Below, one piece after another: positions 27,534 to 36,063 of a stretch of DNA of 64,000 bases. The first letter of the stretch is position 1; each line of letters begins with the position of its first letter. Source of the DNA: Clostridia bacterium (lineage in GTDB: Bacteria > Bacillota > Clostridia > UMGS1840); the NCBI GenBank assembly GCA_017625695.1, contig JAGAKI010000020.1, forward strand, positions 19,487-83,486, in the 5' to 3' direction. The notes under the pieces were generated by a model. It did not search any database, was not told the origin of the DNA, and saw nothing but the letters and a program-made list of their open reading frames with translations. The position numbers and the translations under genes were made by a program.

Positions 27534-28537
27534 AGGGAAAGCACCTTCCCTCCGCTGGATTTTTTCAAACGGTTCATAATTGATAAGCCAATCCCTTTTT
27601 CTTCCACAGCGGGGATGTATATTTTCTGATAACCTTCCAAGTCTGCACGTTTTAACAACCGGAAGATTTCGTGCGCCATTTGAGATAAATCAGTTTTCGT
27701 TCCTAAGCACATTTTATTTTTGGAAAATGTGTCATATTCCTCAGAAAACAAAAACAAACATTCCTGTTCATCCAAATGGCTTTCAAAATGAGAAATAATC
27801 GTGTCCATCTTACCGTAAACCAACACGACCTCTGCTTTGGGAGAATAATGGGTGTACTTCATTCCAGGAGATGCCGGTTTTTTCTCCTCAGTTCCCTCAA
27901 TTAAAGACGGATGCAGCCGGGTTTTCGGTAAAATTTCCTGAAGCATTTCTAAAGTGATACTTCCGGGTCTTAAGATCACCGGAATCTCTCCTGTCACATC
28001 CAAAACAGTGGATTCAATGCCAAACTCACAATCATCTCCACAAACAATGCCACCGACACAACCATTCAATTCCCGATAAACATCCGAAAAGGAAGTTGCA
28101 GAAACCGTTCCTGAAATATTGGCAGAGGGTGCCGAAATAGGAGTGCCGGCTTTGGTGATGAGTTCTCTTGCCACAGGGTGTTTCGGAAATCTGACCCCCA
28201 CCGTGGGAAGTCCTGCAGAAACTGCATCAGGAATATGAGCCGCCTTTTTTAAAACCAACGTAATAGGACCAGGCATAAAATGCTTGGCAACTGTTTTTGC
28301 CACCTCATTAAAATCGGAAGTGACTTCTTCTATCATCGAAAGAGAAGAAACATGCACAATCAGAGGATTATCTGCGGGACGATTTTTCGCTTTGAAGATT
28401 TTTAATACGGCATCGGGATTGGTTGCATCCGCACCGAGACCGTAAACCGTTTCTGTGGGAAATACTACAGTTTCCCCATGTTGAATCAGTTCTGCCGCTT
28501 GTTCCAACCCGGTTGGCTGAATCACAATGGTATCCAT
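27530..28537 (-). CDS. tsaC: Threonylcarbamoyl-AMP synthase (Sua5 type)
   Basis: Makes threonylcarbamoyl-AMP from threonine, bicarbonate and ATP for tRNA t6A. It is 335 aa, so it is the long Sua5 form: a YrdC domain (residues 10-195, VFPTETVYGLGADA, KNRPADNPLIVHV, SAPSANISG) plus a C-terminal Sua5 domain. Linker motif: PGMKYTHYSPKAEV. A GGGGAAG site precedes the ATG. It is the promoter-proximal gene of the long minus-strand run. Confidence 0.95.
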   Translation of the reverse strand: MDTIVIQPTGLEQAAELIQHGETVVFPTETVYGLGADATNPDAVLKIFKAKNRPADNPLIVHVSSLSMIEEVTSDFNEVAKTVAKHFMPGPITLVLKKAAHIPDAVSAGLPTVGVRFPKHPVARELITKAGTPISAPSANISGTVSATSFSDVYRELNGCVGGIVCGDDCEFGIESTVLDVTGEIPVILRPGSITLEMLQEILPKTRLHPSLIEGTEEKKPASPGMKYTHYSPKAEVVLVYGKMDTIISHFESHLDEQECLFLFSEEYDTFSKNKMCLGTKTDLSQMAHEIFRLLKRADLEGYQKIYIPAVEEKGIGLSIMNRLKKSSGGKVLSL

Positions 28538-28580
28538 CCTTTTCTTCCCCTTTCTTTATTTTAAAAATTTTTTCTATATA

Positions 28581-28609
28581 ATAGTATATACTCTAATATA
28601 TTATTGTAA
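28581..28609 (-). promoter_or_regulatory. Probable promoter of the tsaC run
   Basis: On the minus strand, TTACAA (28604-28609), 17-base spacer, TACTAT (28581-28586), about 45 bases before the tsaC start. It is the only fair match in the divergent region between tsaC and spoIVFA. Confidence 0.5.
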
Positions 28610-28752
28610 CACATTTTTTCAAAATGTCTATAGCAAATGCACATATTTTTTATTTTTTTTCATATTTTTAAACCAACGGGACAAGAAACATCATATCCGT
28701 TTTTAGAAGATTTCCTTATTTTTTATCATTTCTACAAAAAGGAGCGGTCAAA

Positions 28753-29352
28753 TTGAAAAGAACCCAATCCCCAAAAAACGAACCTCAACGGAAACCGGGC
28801 GGTTGTCTGCCTCTTGTTTTATTAGCAGCAATCATCCTGATTCTCCTTACCGTCGGAAAAACATCCTGGAAGAAAAATCTGGACTATTTTATGCGTGGAG
28901 AAGCGGATGTCGGGCAGTTTTACAAGGATATCCGTGTATCTTATCTGAAAAACCTTACTTATCCGGATTTTATGTTCCCCCTCTCAGGCGCCATCACCTC
29001 TCCCTTTGGGGAACGAATCAATCCCATCAGCGGTCAGACAGAACAGCATACGGGAATTGATATTGATTTAAGTGCCGGTACCGCAGTCAAAGCCGCAGCA
29101 GACGGAACCGTCTTAAAAATCGGTGTAGATGAACGGTTTGGCAATTATCTCATCCTTTCCCACAACGAGCTTTATTCCACCTGCTATGCCCATCTGGAAC
29201 AAATCAATGTGGCAGAAGGAGCCACTGTTCGTCAGGGAGACGAAGTTGCCGTTGCGGGAAATACCGGCGTCACCACCGGTCCTCATCTGCATTTTGAAAT
29301 CCGAAAAGGAGAAAAACGGATGAATCCGATTCCGTTTTTACCCAAAAAATGA
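28753..29352 (+). CDS. spoIVFA: SpoIVFA-like protein with intact M23 domain
   Basis: A 199-aa membrane-anchored LytM/M23 protein: a basic N-terminus, one transmembrane helix (LPLVLLAAIILILLTVG), and a LytM domain from about residue 78. In Bacillus SpoIVFA holds the SpoIVFB protease inactive in the outer forespore membrane until SpoIVB cuts it. Here the zinc ligands look complete (H99, D103, H178, H180). It might therefore be an active endopeptidase as well. The start is TTG with AAAGGAGC upstream. It overlaps spoIVFB by 4 bp. Confidence 0.85.
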   Translation: MKRTQSPKNEPQRKPGGCLPLVLLAAIILILLTVGKTSWKKNLDYFMRGEADVGQFYKDIRVSYLKNLTYPDFMFPLSGAITSPFGERINPISGQTEQHTGIDIDLSAGTAVKAAADGTVLKIGVDERFGNYLILSHNELYSTCYAHLEQINVAEGATVRQGDEVAVAGNTGVTTGPHLHFEIRKGEKRMNPIPFLPKK

Positions 29353-30173
29353 AGCATATCAAGGTAAATCCCTGGCTGTTTTTGGTCATTGCTATTTCCC
29401 TGTTAACCGGAAACTTTTTTTCTTTTTTGGTAACCTATCTTTCTCTTTTATTTCACGAACTTGTACATCTTCTGTTTTTATGTCGGGAAAAAGTATTACT
29501 TCATCGAATTGTGTTTGAACCGTTCGGTATCTGTATCGAAACGGAAAACGAACCGCCCGCCGGCATAGCAGTTTATCTGTCGGCACCGTTCTCCAATCTT
29601 TTTGTGGCTTTTTTGCTCATTTGGGGAGCAAAAAACGGTTGGTTTCCTTTCTACTCCCAATGGTTTTTCTCCAATCTGTTGTTAGGAGGACTGAATCTGC
29701 TTCCCTGCCTCCCTTTAGATGGTGGAAGAGCGTTATTCTCCTTTTTGAAGCGTTACACCAAAGAAGGCACCGCAAAAAAAATTATAAATCTGATATCTGC
29801 AATACTGTCAGGGTTCCTCATACTGTTGGGTATCTGCCTCCTAAAGCAAACACGAAACAATCCATCTCTTCTAATGATAGGAATTTTTTTATGCTATACT
29901 TGCCTCACAAGTAACCGGCTCATGTGTCAAAAAAGTATCTGCGAAGCATTTCACCGGATGGAATCCAAAAACTGGAATACGCCACTTCCTGTTGTCGCTT
30001 TGGTTGCACCAAAAACCTATCCTGCACGAAAAATTCTTCCAAAATTTCAGGGAGAATGTTACTACACTGTGTCGCTGATTTCGGGTGGGTACATCATAAA
30101 AACGCTGACAGAAACCCAAATTCTTTCTAAAATTCTGCGTTCAGATTCCGAAATCCTATTGAAAGACTGTTAG
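29349..30173 (+). CDS. spoIVFB: SpoIVFB-like intramembrane metalloprotease
   Basis: Site-2 protease (M50) of 274 aa. The zinc motif is H36-E37-LV-H40 in a membrane helix, with the third ligand D124 in LLPCLPLDGG. There are about six hydrophobic segments, and a C-terminal soluble domain (about 200-274) probably resembles the CBS-like domain of the family. In Bacillus it cleaves pro-sigma-K in the mother cell. Its partner spoIVFA is upstream, and spoIVB is at 43.7 kb, so the signalling parts are all here. Stop codon TAG. Confidence 0.92.
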   Translation: MKHIKVNPWLFLVIAISLLTGNFFSFLVTYLSLLFHELVHLLFLCREKVLLHRIVFEPFGICIETENEPPAGIAVYLSAPFSNLFVAFLLIWGAKNGWFPFYSQWFFSNLLLGGLNLLPCLPLDGGRALFSFLKRYTKEGTAKKIINLISAILSGFLILLGICLLKQTRNNPSLLMIGIFLCYTCLTSNRLMCQKSICEAFHRMESKNWNTPLPVVALVAPKTYPARKILPKFQGECYYTVSLISGGYIIKTLTETQILSKILRSDSEILLKDC

Positions 30174-30201
30174 GTCTCCCTGTTTTTCAGCAAACAAAAG
30201 A

Positions 30202-30238
30202 AAAAGCGGTGCAAAATGATGATTTTTGCACCGCTTTT
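30202..30238. terminator. Bidirectional terminator after spoIVFB
   Basis: A 15-bp perfect stem (30202-30216 with 30224-30238) and a 7-base loop, with A and T runs on the outer sides. It separates convergent spoIVFB and the yneA-like gene. Confidence 0.88.
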
Positions 30239-30250
30239 CAGATAGGGATA

Positions 30251-30535
30251 TTATTGGGGACAAGCAATCAGCAAACGGGTTCCAACCGCAAGAGAAGACC
30301 CCTCCAACTGGTTGAGCTTTTTGATTTCATACATTGTCTGTCGGATATCTTCATCACCACCAAATTCCTCCGCAATACTCCACAAAGAATCGTTAGGCTG
30401 AACAATATAAGAAAAATATTCTGAAGTGGTTTCCTTTTTTGCAAAGGCATTCATTTGGGTAATCGCAAACACAATCATTAAAACAGTAACAGAAACAAAA
30501 AGCAAACATCTTTTCCCTTTTTTCGTTAATTTCAT
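30251..30535 (-). CDS. yneA: YneA-like LysM protein, SOS division inhibitor
   Basis: A 94-aa protein with a basic N-terminus, one transmembrane helix (CLLFVSVTVLMIVFAITQM) and a C-terminal LysM domain (YIVQPNDSLWSIAEEFGG...). YneA in Bacillus and its clostridial counterparts block septation during DNA damage, and their gene is divergent from lexA, as here. The promoter has a LexA box in its spacer and another box downstream. GGAGGAA precedes the ATG. Function is assigned from domain order and context, not sequence identity. Confidence 0.82.
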   Translation of the reverse strand: MKLTKKGKRCLLFVSVTVLMIVFAITQMNAFAKKETTSEYFSYIVQPNDSLWSIAEEFGGDEDIRQTMYEIKKLNQLEGSSLAVGTRLLIACPQ

Positions 30536-30553
30536 GAGGATTCCTCCTTAAAT

Positions 30554-30567
30554 CGAACATTTGTTTT
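30554..30567. promoter_or_regulatory. LexA box 1
   Basis: CGAACATTTGTTTT resembles the Gram-positive LexA operator (CGAAC-N4-GTTCG). It lies between the yneA-like promoter and its start codon. Confidence 0.7.
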
Positions 30568-30581
30568 CCTTTTGTGGTTGC

Positions 30582-30610
30582 ATTATAACACAAACATTTG
30601 TTCTTGTCAA
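30582..30610 (-). promoter_or_regulatory. Promoter of the yneA-like gene
   Basis: On the minus strand, TTGACA (30605-30610), 17-base spacer, TATAAT (30582-30587): a perfect sigma-A consensus. LexA box 2 fills most of the spacer, so repression would be tight. Confidence 0.85.
30591..30604. promoter_or_regulatory. LexA box 2
   Basis: CAAACATTTGTTCT, the best palindrome of the three with one half matching GTTC exactly, placed inside the spacer of the yneA-like promoter. Confidence 0.75.
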
Positions 30611-30630
30611 TACTTTTTTTAAAAAAATTA

Positions 30631-30644
30631 CAAACAAATGTTTG
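30631..30644. promoter_or_regulatory. LexA box 3
   Basis: CAAACAAATGTTTG is a near-perfect palindrome that overlaps the -35 element of the lexA promoter, which suggests autorepression. Confidence 0.75.
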
Positions 30645-30670
30645 ACAAATTAAAAGTTATGTGTTATACT
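30642..30670 (+). promoter_or_regulatory. Promoter of lexA
   Basis: TTGACA (30642-30647), 17-base spacer, TATACT (30665-30670). About 90 bases lie between it and the lexA start codon. Confidence 0.8.
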
Positions 30671-30762
30671 GAGAATATCAAAGAAAAAATACCAAAAATA
30701 ACTGAAAAAATACAACAAATTACAACATTTTTTGACATTTTCTTCTAAAAGGAGCGTTCAGT

Positions 30763-31389
30763 ATGGAAATAGAATTAACCAAAAAACAAAAACTGATTTA
30801 CGATTTCATCAATGATTTCCAAGAGAAAAACGGGTACCCTCCCACAGTTCGTGATATTTGTATCGGTGTAGGACTTCGTTCCACCGCAACCGTATTTACC
30901 CATTTAAAAAACCTGGAAGAAAAAGGGGTATTAAATAAAAGTTCTTCCAAAAACAGAGCAATCTCTGTCGTTAAAGACACCGCAGACTTCATGCCGAAAG
31001 AGTCGGAAACTCCCGATATTTTAGAAATTCCTCTTTTAGGGAAAGTTGCTGCCGGAAGTCCAATCCTGGCAGTGGAAAACATTGAACGGACCTTCCCTCT
31101 TCCGCTGGATATGGCAACCAACAAAGAAATGTTTATGCTGCGGGTTCAGGGCGAAAGTATGATAAATGCCGGTATCTTAAACGGTGATTTCATTATTGTA
31201 TCCCGTCAGCCTACTGCCGAAAACGGCGAAATGGTAGTTGCTATGATTAACGACGAAGTAACCGTAAAAACCTTTTATAAGGAAGATGGATATTTTCGTC
31301 TGCAACCCGAAAACGATGCAATGGAACCCATTATTGTCACCCAACTGACGATTTTAGGCAAGGTTGTGGGCCTGTTCCGAAAATACTAA
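30763..31389 (+). CDS. lexA: LexA repressor
   Basis: SOS repressor of 208 aa. A winged helix is at the N-terminus (residues 1-70, GYPPTVRDICIGVGLRSTATV). The self-cleavage site is A97-G98 (VAAGSP). The Ser-Lys dyad is S132 (QGESM) and K169 (VTVKTF). RecA filaments stimulate cleavage. AAAGGAGCG precedes the ATG. It is divergent from the yneA-like gene with three LexA boxes between them, which implies autoregulation. Confidence 0.97.
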   Translation: MEIELTKKQKLIYDFINDFQEKNGYPPTVRDICIGVGLRSTATVFTHLKNLEEKGVLNKSSSKNRAISVVKDTADFMPKESETPDILEIPLLGKVAAGSPILAVENIERTFPLPLDMATNKEMFMLRVQGESMINAGILNGDFIIVSRQPTAENGEMVVAMINDEVTVKTFYKEDGYFRLQPENDAMEPIIVTQLTILGKVVGLFRKY

Positions 31390-31392
31390 ACA

Positions 31393-31434
31393 AAAAAAGA
31401 CTGTAAAAAACATGATTTTTTTACAGTCTTTTTT
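31393..31434. terminator. Terminator after lexA
   Basis: A long A/T-rich stem around AGACTGT / ACAGTCT with a short loop and T/A runs on both sides. It serves convergent lexA and the ClC gene. Confidence 0.85.
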
Positions 31435-31459
31435 ACGATCCGGATGTTTTACATCTTTT

Positions 31460-32731
31460 TTATTTTTCAAGCATCCGCTCTAACAAACTATCATAAATTG
31501 GTTTGTTCCCTACGCTTTTTGTTACAATATAGCTTACAATACAAACCAGCGATACGGGTAACAAATTGGTAAAGCTTCCGGTCATTTCGCACAAAAGTAT
31601 AATTCCGGTCAGTGGAGCATGTACAATTGCCGTAAAATACCCCGCCATTGCCAATACCACAAACTGATACAACAAAGCAGAATCCAATCCTAATATCTCA
31701 ATGGTAACCGTTCCGGTAATTGCTCCGATATAAGCTCCCAATACCAAAAGCGGAAAGAAAATTCCGCCTGGTGCTCCGGAGCCAAAGCTGATGACCGAAA
31801 ACACAAATTTCACCAGTAGCAATCCCAATCCAAAGGATATGTAAAACTCAGGTTCCAGTAACAGTTCTACCATATTGTGACCACCGCCCAACACCTGGGG
31901 AAAATAAAATCCCAAAATTCCTGCTAATACAAACGGAATCAGCAATCTGAAAAACGGTTTTGATAACTTTTGGAACTGTTTCTGCGTAAAGAGCAGGGTT
32001 TTATTGTAAACGAACCCCAATAAACCGACTACTACACCAACCACAAGTAAAATCCAGTAATGCTCTAAGGGAATCTGTGCAGTAAGCGGAAATGAAAATA
32101 CCGAATTGGTGCCGAAACACAGCTTGGACAAATAATCCGCACTGACAGAGGATACCATCACAGAAAACAATAACGACGGAGAAATGGTTTTATAAACCTC
32201 TTCTATCGCAAACAGAACACCGGCAAGTGGTGCATTAAATGCGGCAGATAACCCTGCAGCAGCACCACAGAGGAGTAAAAAATTCTTCTCTTCCCCTTCC
32301 CGATGCAAACGGTTGGAAACAAACATTCCTCCCATACCTCCAAGCTGAATGGATGGTCCTTCCCGTCCCAAAGACAGTCCGCCTAAAATAGAAAGACTAC
32401 CGCCTATCATTTTCAGACACAGTACCCGCAAAGGATTTGCCTTTAATTTATCGTGAAATTCTCCCTCAATCTGAGGAATACCGCTACCGGAAATCATCGG
32501 TTCTTTTTGCAAAAGAAGGGAAACAACCCACGCAATTACCACAAGAATCAAAAACCACAGAATCATTCTGTCAATCCCTGCAGTAAAAAAAGAGAGAAGA
32601 TTCCCACGTCCGCTTTCACAAATACCAAGCAACCAACGATAAAAAATCGTGACTGCTCCTGATAAAATGCCAATCAAAATCCCTTCCCAAATCAATCGAT
32701 ATCTGGGAGGAGTGAGACCTTGATGTTTCAT
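31460..32731 (-). CDS. ClC-family chloride channel / H+:Cl- antiporter
   Basis: A 423-aa ClC protein with about ten hydrophobic helices. Selectivity-filter motifs seen: GSGIP (residues 82-86), GREGP (122-126, gating Glu124), and an FAIEE segment (Glu177/178) matching the proton-pathway Glu of the E. coli exchanger. Those residues suggest an antiporter rather than a passive channel. There is no CBS domain. It stands alone between two terminators. Confidence 0.9.
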   Translation of the reverse strand: MKHQGLTPPRYRLIWEGILIGILSGAVTIFYRWLLGICESGRGNLLSFFTAGIDRMILWFLILVVIAWVVSLLLQKEPMISGSGIPQIEGEFHDKLKANPLRVLCLKMIGGSLSILGGLSLGREGPSIQLGGMGGMFVSNRLHREGEEKNFLLLCGAAAGLSAAFNAPLAGVLFAIEEVYKTISPSLLFSVMVSSVSADYLSKLCFGTNSVFSFPLTAQIPLEHYWILLVVGVVVGLLGFVYNKTLLFTQKQFQKLSKPFFRLLIPFVLAGILGFYFPQVLGGGHNMVELLLEPEFYISFGLGLLLVKFVFSVISFGSGAPGGIFFPLLVLGAYIGAITGTVTIEILGLDSALLYQFVVLAMAGYFTAIVHAPLTGIILLCEMTGSFTNLLPVSLVCIVSYIVTKSVGNKPIYDSLLERMLEK

Positions 32732-32775
32732 AATAGATCACCTGTTTCCTCGCTGAACATCCCATATAAACCCAC

Positions 32776-32807
32776 AAAAAAGCTGCATCATACGATACAG
32801 CTTTTTT
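32776..32807. terminator. Terminator after rpmA
   Basis: Stem AAAAAAGCTG (32776-32785) with CAGCTTTTTT (32798-32807) and a partly paired 12-base inner loop. On the minus strand it follows the rpmA stop with a U-run. Confidence 0.8.
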
Positions 32808-32823
32808 CTATTTCGTTTTACAA

Positions 32824-33099
32824 TTAGATAGCGTATACGCTAACCTGTTTTTTGTCTCTTTTGGTTTCAAATCTTACTTTACCGTCAATTAAAGCGTATA
32901 AAGTATCGTCAGAGCCTTTACCAACGTTATTACCGGGGTTGATTTTGGTACCTCTCTGTCTTACCAGGATGTTACCTGCTAAAACAAACTGACCGTCTGC
33001 TCTTTTCGCACCCAGTCTCTTGGATTCGCTATCTCTGCCGTTTTTGGTGCTACCTACACCTTTTTTATGAGCAAATAACTGGAAATTAATTTTAAACAT
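32824..33099 (-). CDS. rpmA: Ribosomal protein L27 with cleavable N-terminal extension
   Basis: L27 of the large subunit (91 aa), with the conserved [20 protein letters not shown]. The N-terminus reads [10 protein letters not shown] before HKKG. This matches the F-type extension that Firmicutes remove with the protease Prp, with predicted cleavage after A10. The protease gene lies 3 bp upstream. Last gene of the rplU-prp-rpmA operon. Confidence 0.97.
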   Translation of the reverse strand: MFKINFQLFAHKKGVGSTKNGRDSESKRLGAKRADGQFVLAGNILVRQRGTKINPGNNVGKGSDDTLYALIDGKVRFETKRDKKQVSVYAI

Positions 33100-33102
33100 A
33101 AT

Positions 33103-33435
33103 TTATTCCTCCACTTCAATCATTTTTACATAATCCGAATATGCAGCTTCTGCCTGACGCAAAGTTAAAACCATGGTTTCCAACAAAATGTTGACTTTCT
33201 CCAGAACCAGCTGATCGGAAATTTCAGGAATTTCACACTCTAGGTGTCCATCGTCAATGATGATGTTCAAACGAATCCCCAAAAGCTCCGACATCCCTAA
33301 AATTACGGACTGGGTTGCTGTGGAAACGTTTGCGCACACAATGTCTTTTCCGATTTCTTCATAGCCGGAATGGCCGTCTACTGTAAAGCGGTTAACATTG
33401 CCGATGTAGTTCCTGTTAATCTCAATGTTTATCAT
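33103..33435 (-). CDS. prp: Ribosomal-processing cysteine protease Prp
   Basis: Cysteine protease of 110 aa (YsxB family) that trims the N-terminus of L27. The catalytic His22 (VDGHSGY) and Cys34 (DIVCANVST) are both present at the standard positions. It lies between rplU and rpmA, which is the canonical order and couples protease and substrate. Confidence 0.95.
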   Translation of the reverse strand: MINIEINRNYIGNVNRFTVDGHSGYEEIGKDIVCANVSTATQSVILGMSELLGIRLNIIIDDGHLECEIPEISDQLVLEKVNILLETMVLTLRQAEAAYSDYVKMIEVEE

Positions 33436-33440
33436 AAAAA

Positions 33441-33752
33441 TTAACCGTTGATTTTTTCAATCTGAACTTTGGTATAAGCCTGTCTGTGACCCTGTTTTTT
33501 GTGATAACCTTTTTTCGGTTTATACTTGTAAACAATGATCTTCTTGCTTCTGCCTTCTTTTAAAGCTTTTGCGGTTACGGTTGCGCCTTCCACATAAGGA
33601 GCACCAACTTTGATGCCGTCATCAGAGCCGATTGCCAGTACTTCGTTAAAAGTATAGGTTTCGTTTTCTTCAAGACCCAGTTTTTCGATGTAGATTACAT
33701 CGCCTTCTGCTACTTTGTACTGCTTACCGCCGGTTTTTAAAACTGCGTACAT
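33441..33752 (-). CDS. rplU: Ribosomal protein L21
   Basis: L21, 103 aa: start [15 protein letters not shown]-terminus [20 protein letters not shown]. The ATG at 33752 follows GGGAGGTAC. The longer upstream frame is the structured leader and not coding. First gene of the operon. Confidence 0.97.
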   Translation of the reverse strand: MYAVLKTGGKQYKVAEGDVIYIEKLGLEENETYTFNEVLAIGSDDGIKVGAPYVEGATVTAKALKEGRSKKIIVYKYKPKKGYHKKQGHRQAYTKVQIEKING

Positions 33753-33759
33753 AATAAGT

Positions 33760-33868
33760 ACCTCCCAATTAAAATTTTTGCACCCTTTCGGGTGGTTATT
33801 TAGGACACGCCCGGATGATGGTGATTTTACCGAAGTAAAATTCTTATGCCACTCCAGAGCGGTTACCA
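33760..33868 (-). ncRNA. L21-type ribosomal protein leader
   Basis: The untranslated leader before rplU. In RNA sense it holds a TTTTAC-TTCG-GTAAAA hairpin, a CGGGCGTG/CACCC segment and a hairpin CACCCGAAAGGGTG just upstream of the ribosome binding site. Such leaders (Rfam L21_leader type) are known before rplU in Firmicutes and probably mediate feedback by a ribosomal protein. The assignment is from position and shape only. Confidence 0.6.
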
Positions 33869-33872
33869 CAGT

Positions 33873-33901
33873 ATTATACAATCTATTTATTAAAATGTCA
33901 A
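33873..33901 (-). promoter_or_regulatory. Promoter of rplU-prp-rpmA
   Basis: On the minus strand, TTGACA (33896-33901), 17-base spacer, TATAAT (33873-33878): perfect consensus, as expected for a ribosomal protein operon. Confidence 0.9.
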
Positions 33902-33959
33902 GCCTTTTTTCAATTTTTTTATATTTTTTATAATGTGAATGAAAAAGTCTGGTAAAAAC

Positions 33960-34997
33960 TTATTCTCCTAAAAGGTCTTTCACAAAATATGCGTTGGTAT
34001 CAGCAGGTTTGCCGTCCATACCAAACACAGTAACACGAACGTAAATATCGTTGGGGTTCACTTCAAATTCTGCTTCGTTGATATGGTCGCCCTCGGTAGG
34101 AAATGCAGTATAACTATGGCGCACACCGGTGGCAAACACAATTCGTTTGGCATCGGAGGTTTTAATGTGCAGCTTGTTATCTTCCATATATAAGCTGTAA
34201 ATTTCAGGACCCATAGAAGCATAGAAATTACCTTTTAAGAGTGCATCGGTGATAGCACGGTATTCCAGTTTATCTGCCTTAATCATCGTGAAACCGCCAA
34301 AGGAATCACAACGGGGACTTTCTATGGGATAGTGGTTGTGATTATCGTCGGTAGCAATACAGAAGATTTTTTTGCCGGCAGAAAGCATTTCGTCATACTG
34401 CGCGGAATTGTATTCATCGTAGCCCTCGGTCACACAGCCGTAGTTCACGATTTCCATAGCATTCATCCCTTCGTATTTGCTATAAATATCGTAGCGTTCC
34501 AGCGACCAGGTGGGATGGTTATAGGTCACAAAAAAGCCTTTTTCACGGGCATGCTTCATAATACTGTTGATATTTTCCGACGTGTATTCTCTGGTCCATA
34601 AGGGTTCGGATTCATCATAGGTTACCTTGTAGCGAGGGTCGTTTAACGCCACAATACGATCATAATTGCGATGGGGAGCAAAACAAGGCTGCACCCCGTT
34701 ATCAGGATCCAGTGCGATCAGACAGATGTGACAGACCGGAATCACATGATAAGGATTTTCTTCGGTTTCGTTATCAAAATCATATTCGGTACCAGTCAGA
34801 GCAACAAAGTTTTCGTCGGTTAATTCCGGATGCGGCACCATTACGTTATGGTCAGTATAGGCAATCACGGAATAGCCACGTTTCTGATATTCTGCTTTCA
34901 TCTCTTCGGGAGAAAGTTTTCCGTCAGACATGGTGGAATGGCAATGTAGGTTTGCTTTATAAAAAGTGCCGTTTTCGGGCAACAAATATTTTCTCAT
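33960..34997 (-). CDS. PHP-domain phosphoesterase-like protein, copy 3
   Basis: A 345-aa PHP protein. Metal-binding motifs are seen in order: HCHSTMSDG (N-terminus), YTDHN, a conserved Glu (TGTEYDF), TYNHP, and DDNHN. A C-terminal beta-rich domain follows from about residue 250 (ASMGPEIYSLY, NDIYVRVTVFG). PHP enzymes hydrolyse phosphate esters with two or three metals; the substrate is unknown. It is the last of three tandem paralogues, with close similarity in every motif. It lies 16 bp after copy 2. Confidence 0.85.
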   Translation of the reverse strand: MRKYLLPENGTFYKANLHCHSTMSDGKLSPEEMKAEYQKRGYSVIAYTDHNVMVPHPELTDENFVALTGTEYDFDNETEENPYHVIPVCHICLIALDPDNGVQPCFAPHRNYDRIVALNDPRYKVTYDESEPLWTREYTSENINSIMKHAREKGFFVTYNHPTWSLERYDIYSKYEGMNAMEIVNYGCVTEGYDEYNSAQYDEMLSAGKKIFCIATDDNHNHYPIESPRCDSFGGFTMIKADKLEYRAITDALLKGNFYASMGPEIYSLYMEDNKLHIKTSDAKRIVFATGVRHSYTAFPTEGDHINEAEFEVNPNDIYVRVTVFGMDGKPADTNAYFVKDLLGE

Positions 34998-35013
34998 ATC
35001 GAACTCCTCCCGT

Positions 35014-36051
35014 TTATTTCACATAATCTTCCACAAAGTAGGCATTAGAAGTTGCACGTCTGCCCTCTTTGTCACACACGGTTACTCTGAAGAAAATATC
35101 CTGAGTCCATACATCAAAAATAACCTCATTGAGTTTACCGCCCTCCGGACAGTATTCATTATAGCAATGACGGATGCCGGAGGTGAAGTTGATGATTGCC
35201 GCATCGGAAGTCTTCACATGCAGCTTGTTTCCCTCCAGATACATACTATAAATTTCAGGTCCCATGGATGCATAGAAATGACCTTTCACCAGGGCATCAG
35301 TGATAGAACGGTAATCTAAGTTTTCCGCTTTAATCATGGTGAATGCACCGAAGGAATCGTTATAGGGACTGTCAAACGGATCAAAGTTATGGTTATCATC
35401 AGCAGAAATACCGAAGATTTTTTCACCGTTATGCAGTTTTTCTTCGTAAACTTTGGTATTATACTCGTGGAAGCCTTTCACATAGGAGTTGTAGTTACAA
35501 ATTTCGATGGCGTGCATTCCTTTATATTTGCTATAGGTTTCGTAACCTTCTTTTGACCACTTGGGATGATTATAGGTTACAAAAAAACCTTTTTCACGGG
35601 CTTTTTTAATCACATCGTTTACGCCGTCAGGAGTGAACACTCTTTCGTAATTGGAATCGTTGGGGTCTAAGGTCACCTTGTAACGGGGATCGTTGCGTTC
35701 CAAGAGTCTGTCATAAAACCAGTTGGGTTGATAAAAGCAAGGCTGAATTACATTCTCGGGATCCAATGAAATCAGGCAAAAATGGGTAGTTCTTGATTGC
35801 TCCCAGGACTGACCGGGAAGCACCTCATCAAAATAGTATTCCATCCCGTATAACGCCACAAAATCGTCACTTTGCAAATACGGATGCGGCACTAAAATAT
35901 TATGATCAGTATACGCCACAACAGAATAGCCACGCTGTTTGTAGGCTTCTTTGATTTCGTCGGGGGTTAACTGCCCGTCTGAAACGGTGGAGTGACAATG
36001 CAGGTTTGCTTTATAAAACTGCCCGTTTTCAGGTAATAAGTAAGTTCTCAT
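35014..36051 (-). CDS. PHP-domain phosphoesterase-like protein, copy 2
   Basis: A 345-aa paralogue of its two neighbours, with HCHSTVSDG, YTDHN, YGMEYYF, TYNHP and DDNHN. It is the most divergent of the three: the third motif has Met rather than the usual Thr or Val before Glu, and the C-terminal domain reads QDIFFRVTVCDKEG. The metal ligands are kept, so it is probably active. Substrate specificity may differ. AGGAG precedes the ATG, 12 bp after copy 1. Confidence 0.85.
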   Translation of the reverse strand: MRTYLLPENGQFYKANLHCHSTVSDGQLTPDEIKEAYKQRGYSVVAYTDHNILVPHPYLQSDDFVALYGMEYYFDEVLPGQSWEQSRTTHFCLISLDPENVIQPCFYQPNWFYDRLLERNDPRYKVTLDPNDSNYERVFTPDGVNDVIKKAREKGFFVTYNHPKWSKEGYETYSKYKGMHAIEICNYNSYVKGFHEYNTKVYEEKLHNGEKIFGISADDNHNFDPFDSPYNDSFGAFTMIKAENLDYRSITDALVKGHFYASMGPEIYSMYLEGNKLHVKTSDAAIINFTSGIRHCYNEYCPEGGKLNEVIFDVWTQDIFFRVTVCDKEGRRATSNAYFVEDYVK

Positions 36052-36063
36052 AGCAAGTCTCCT

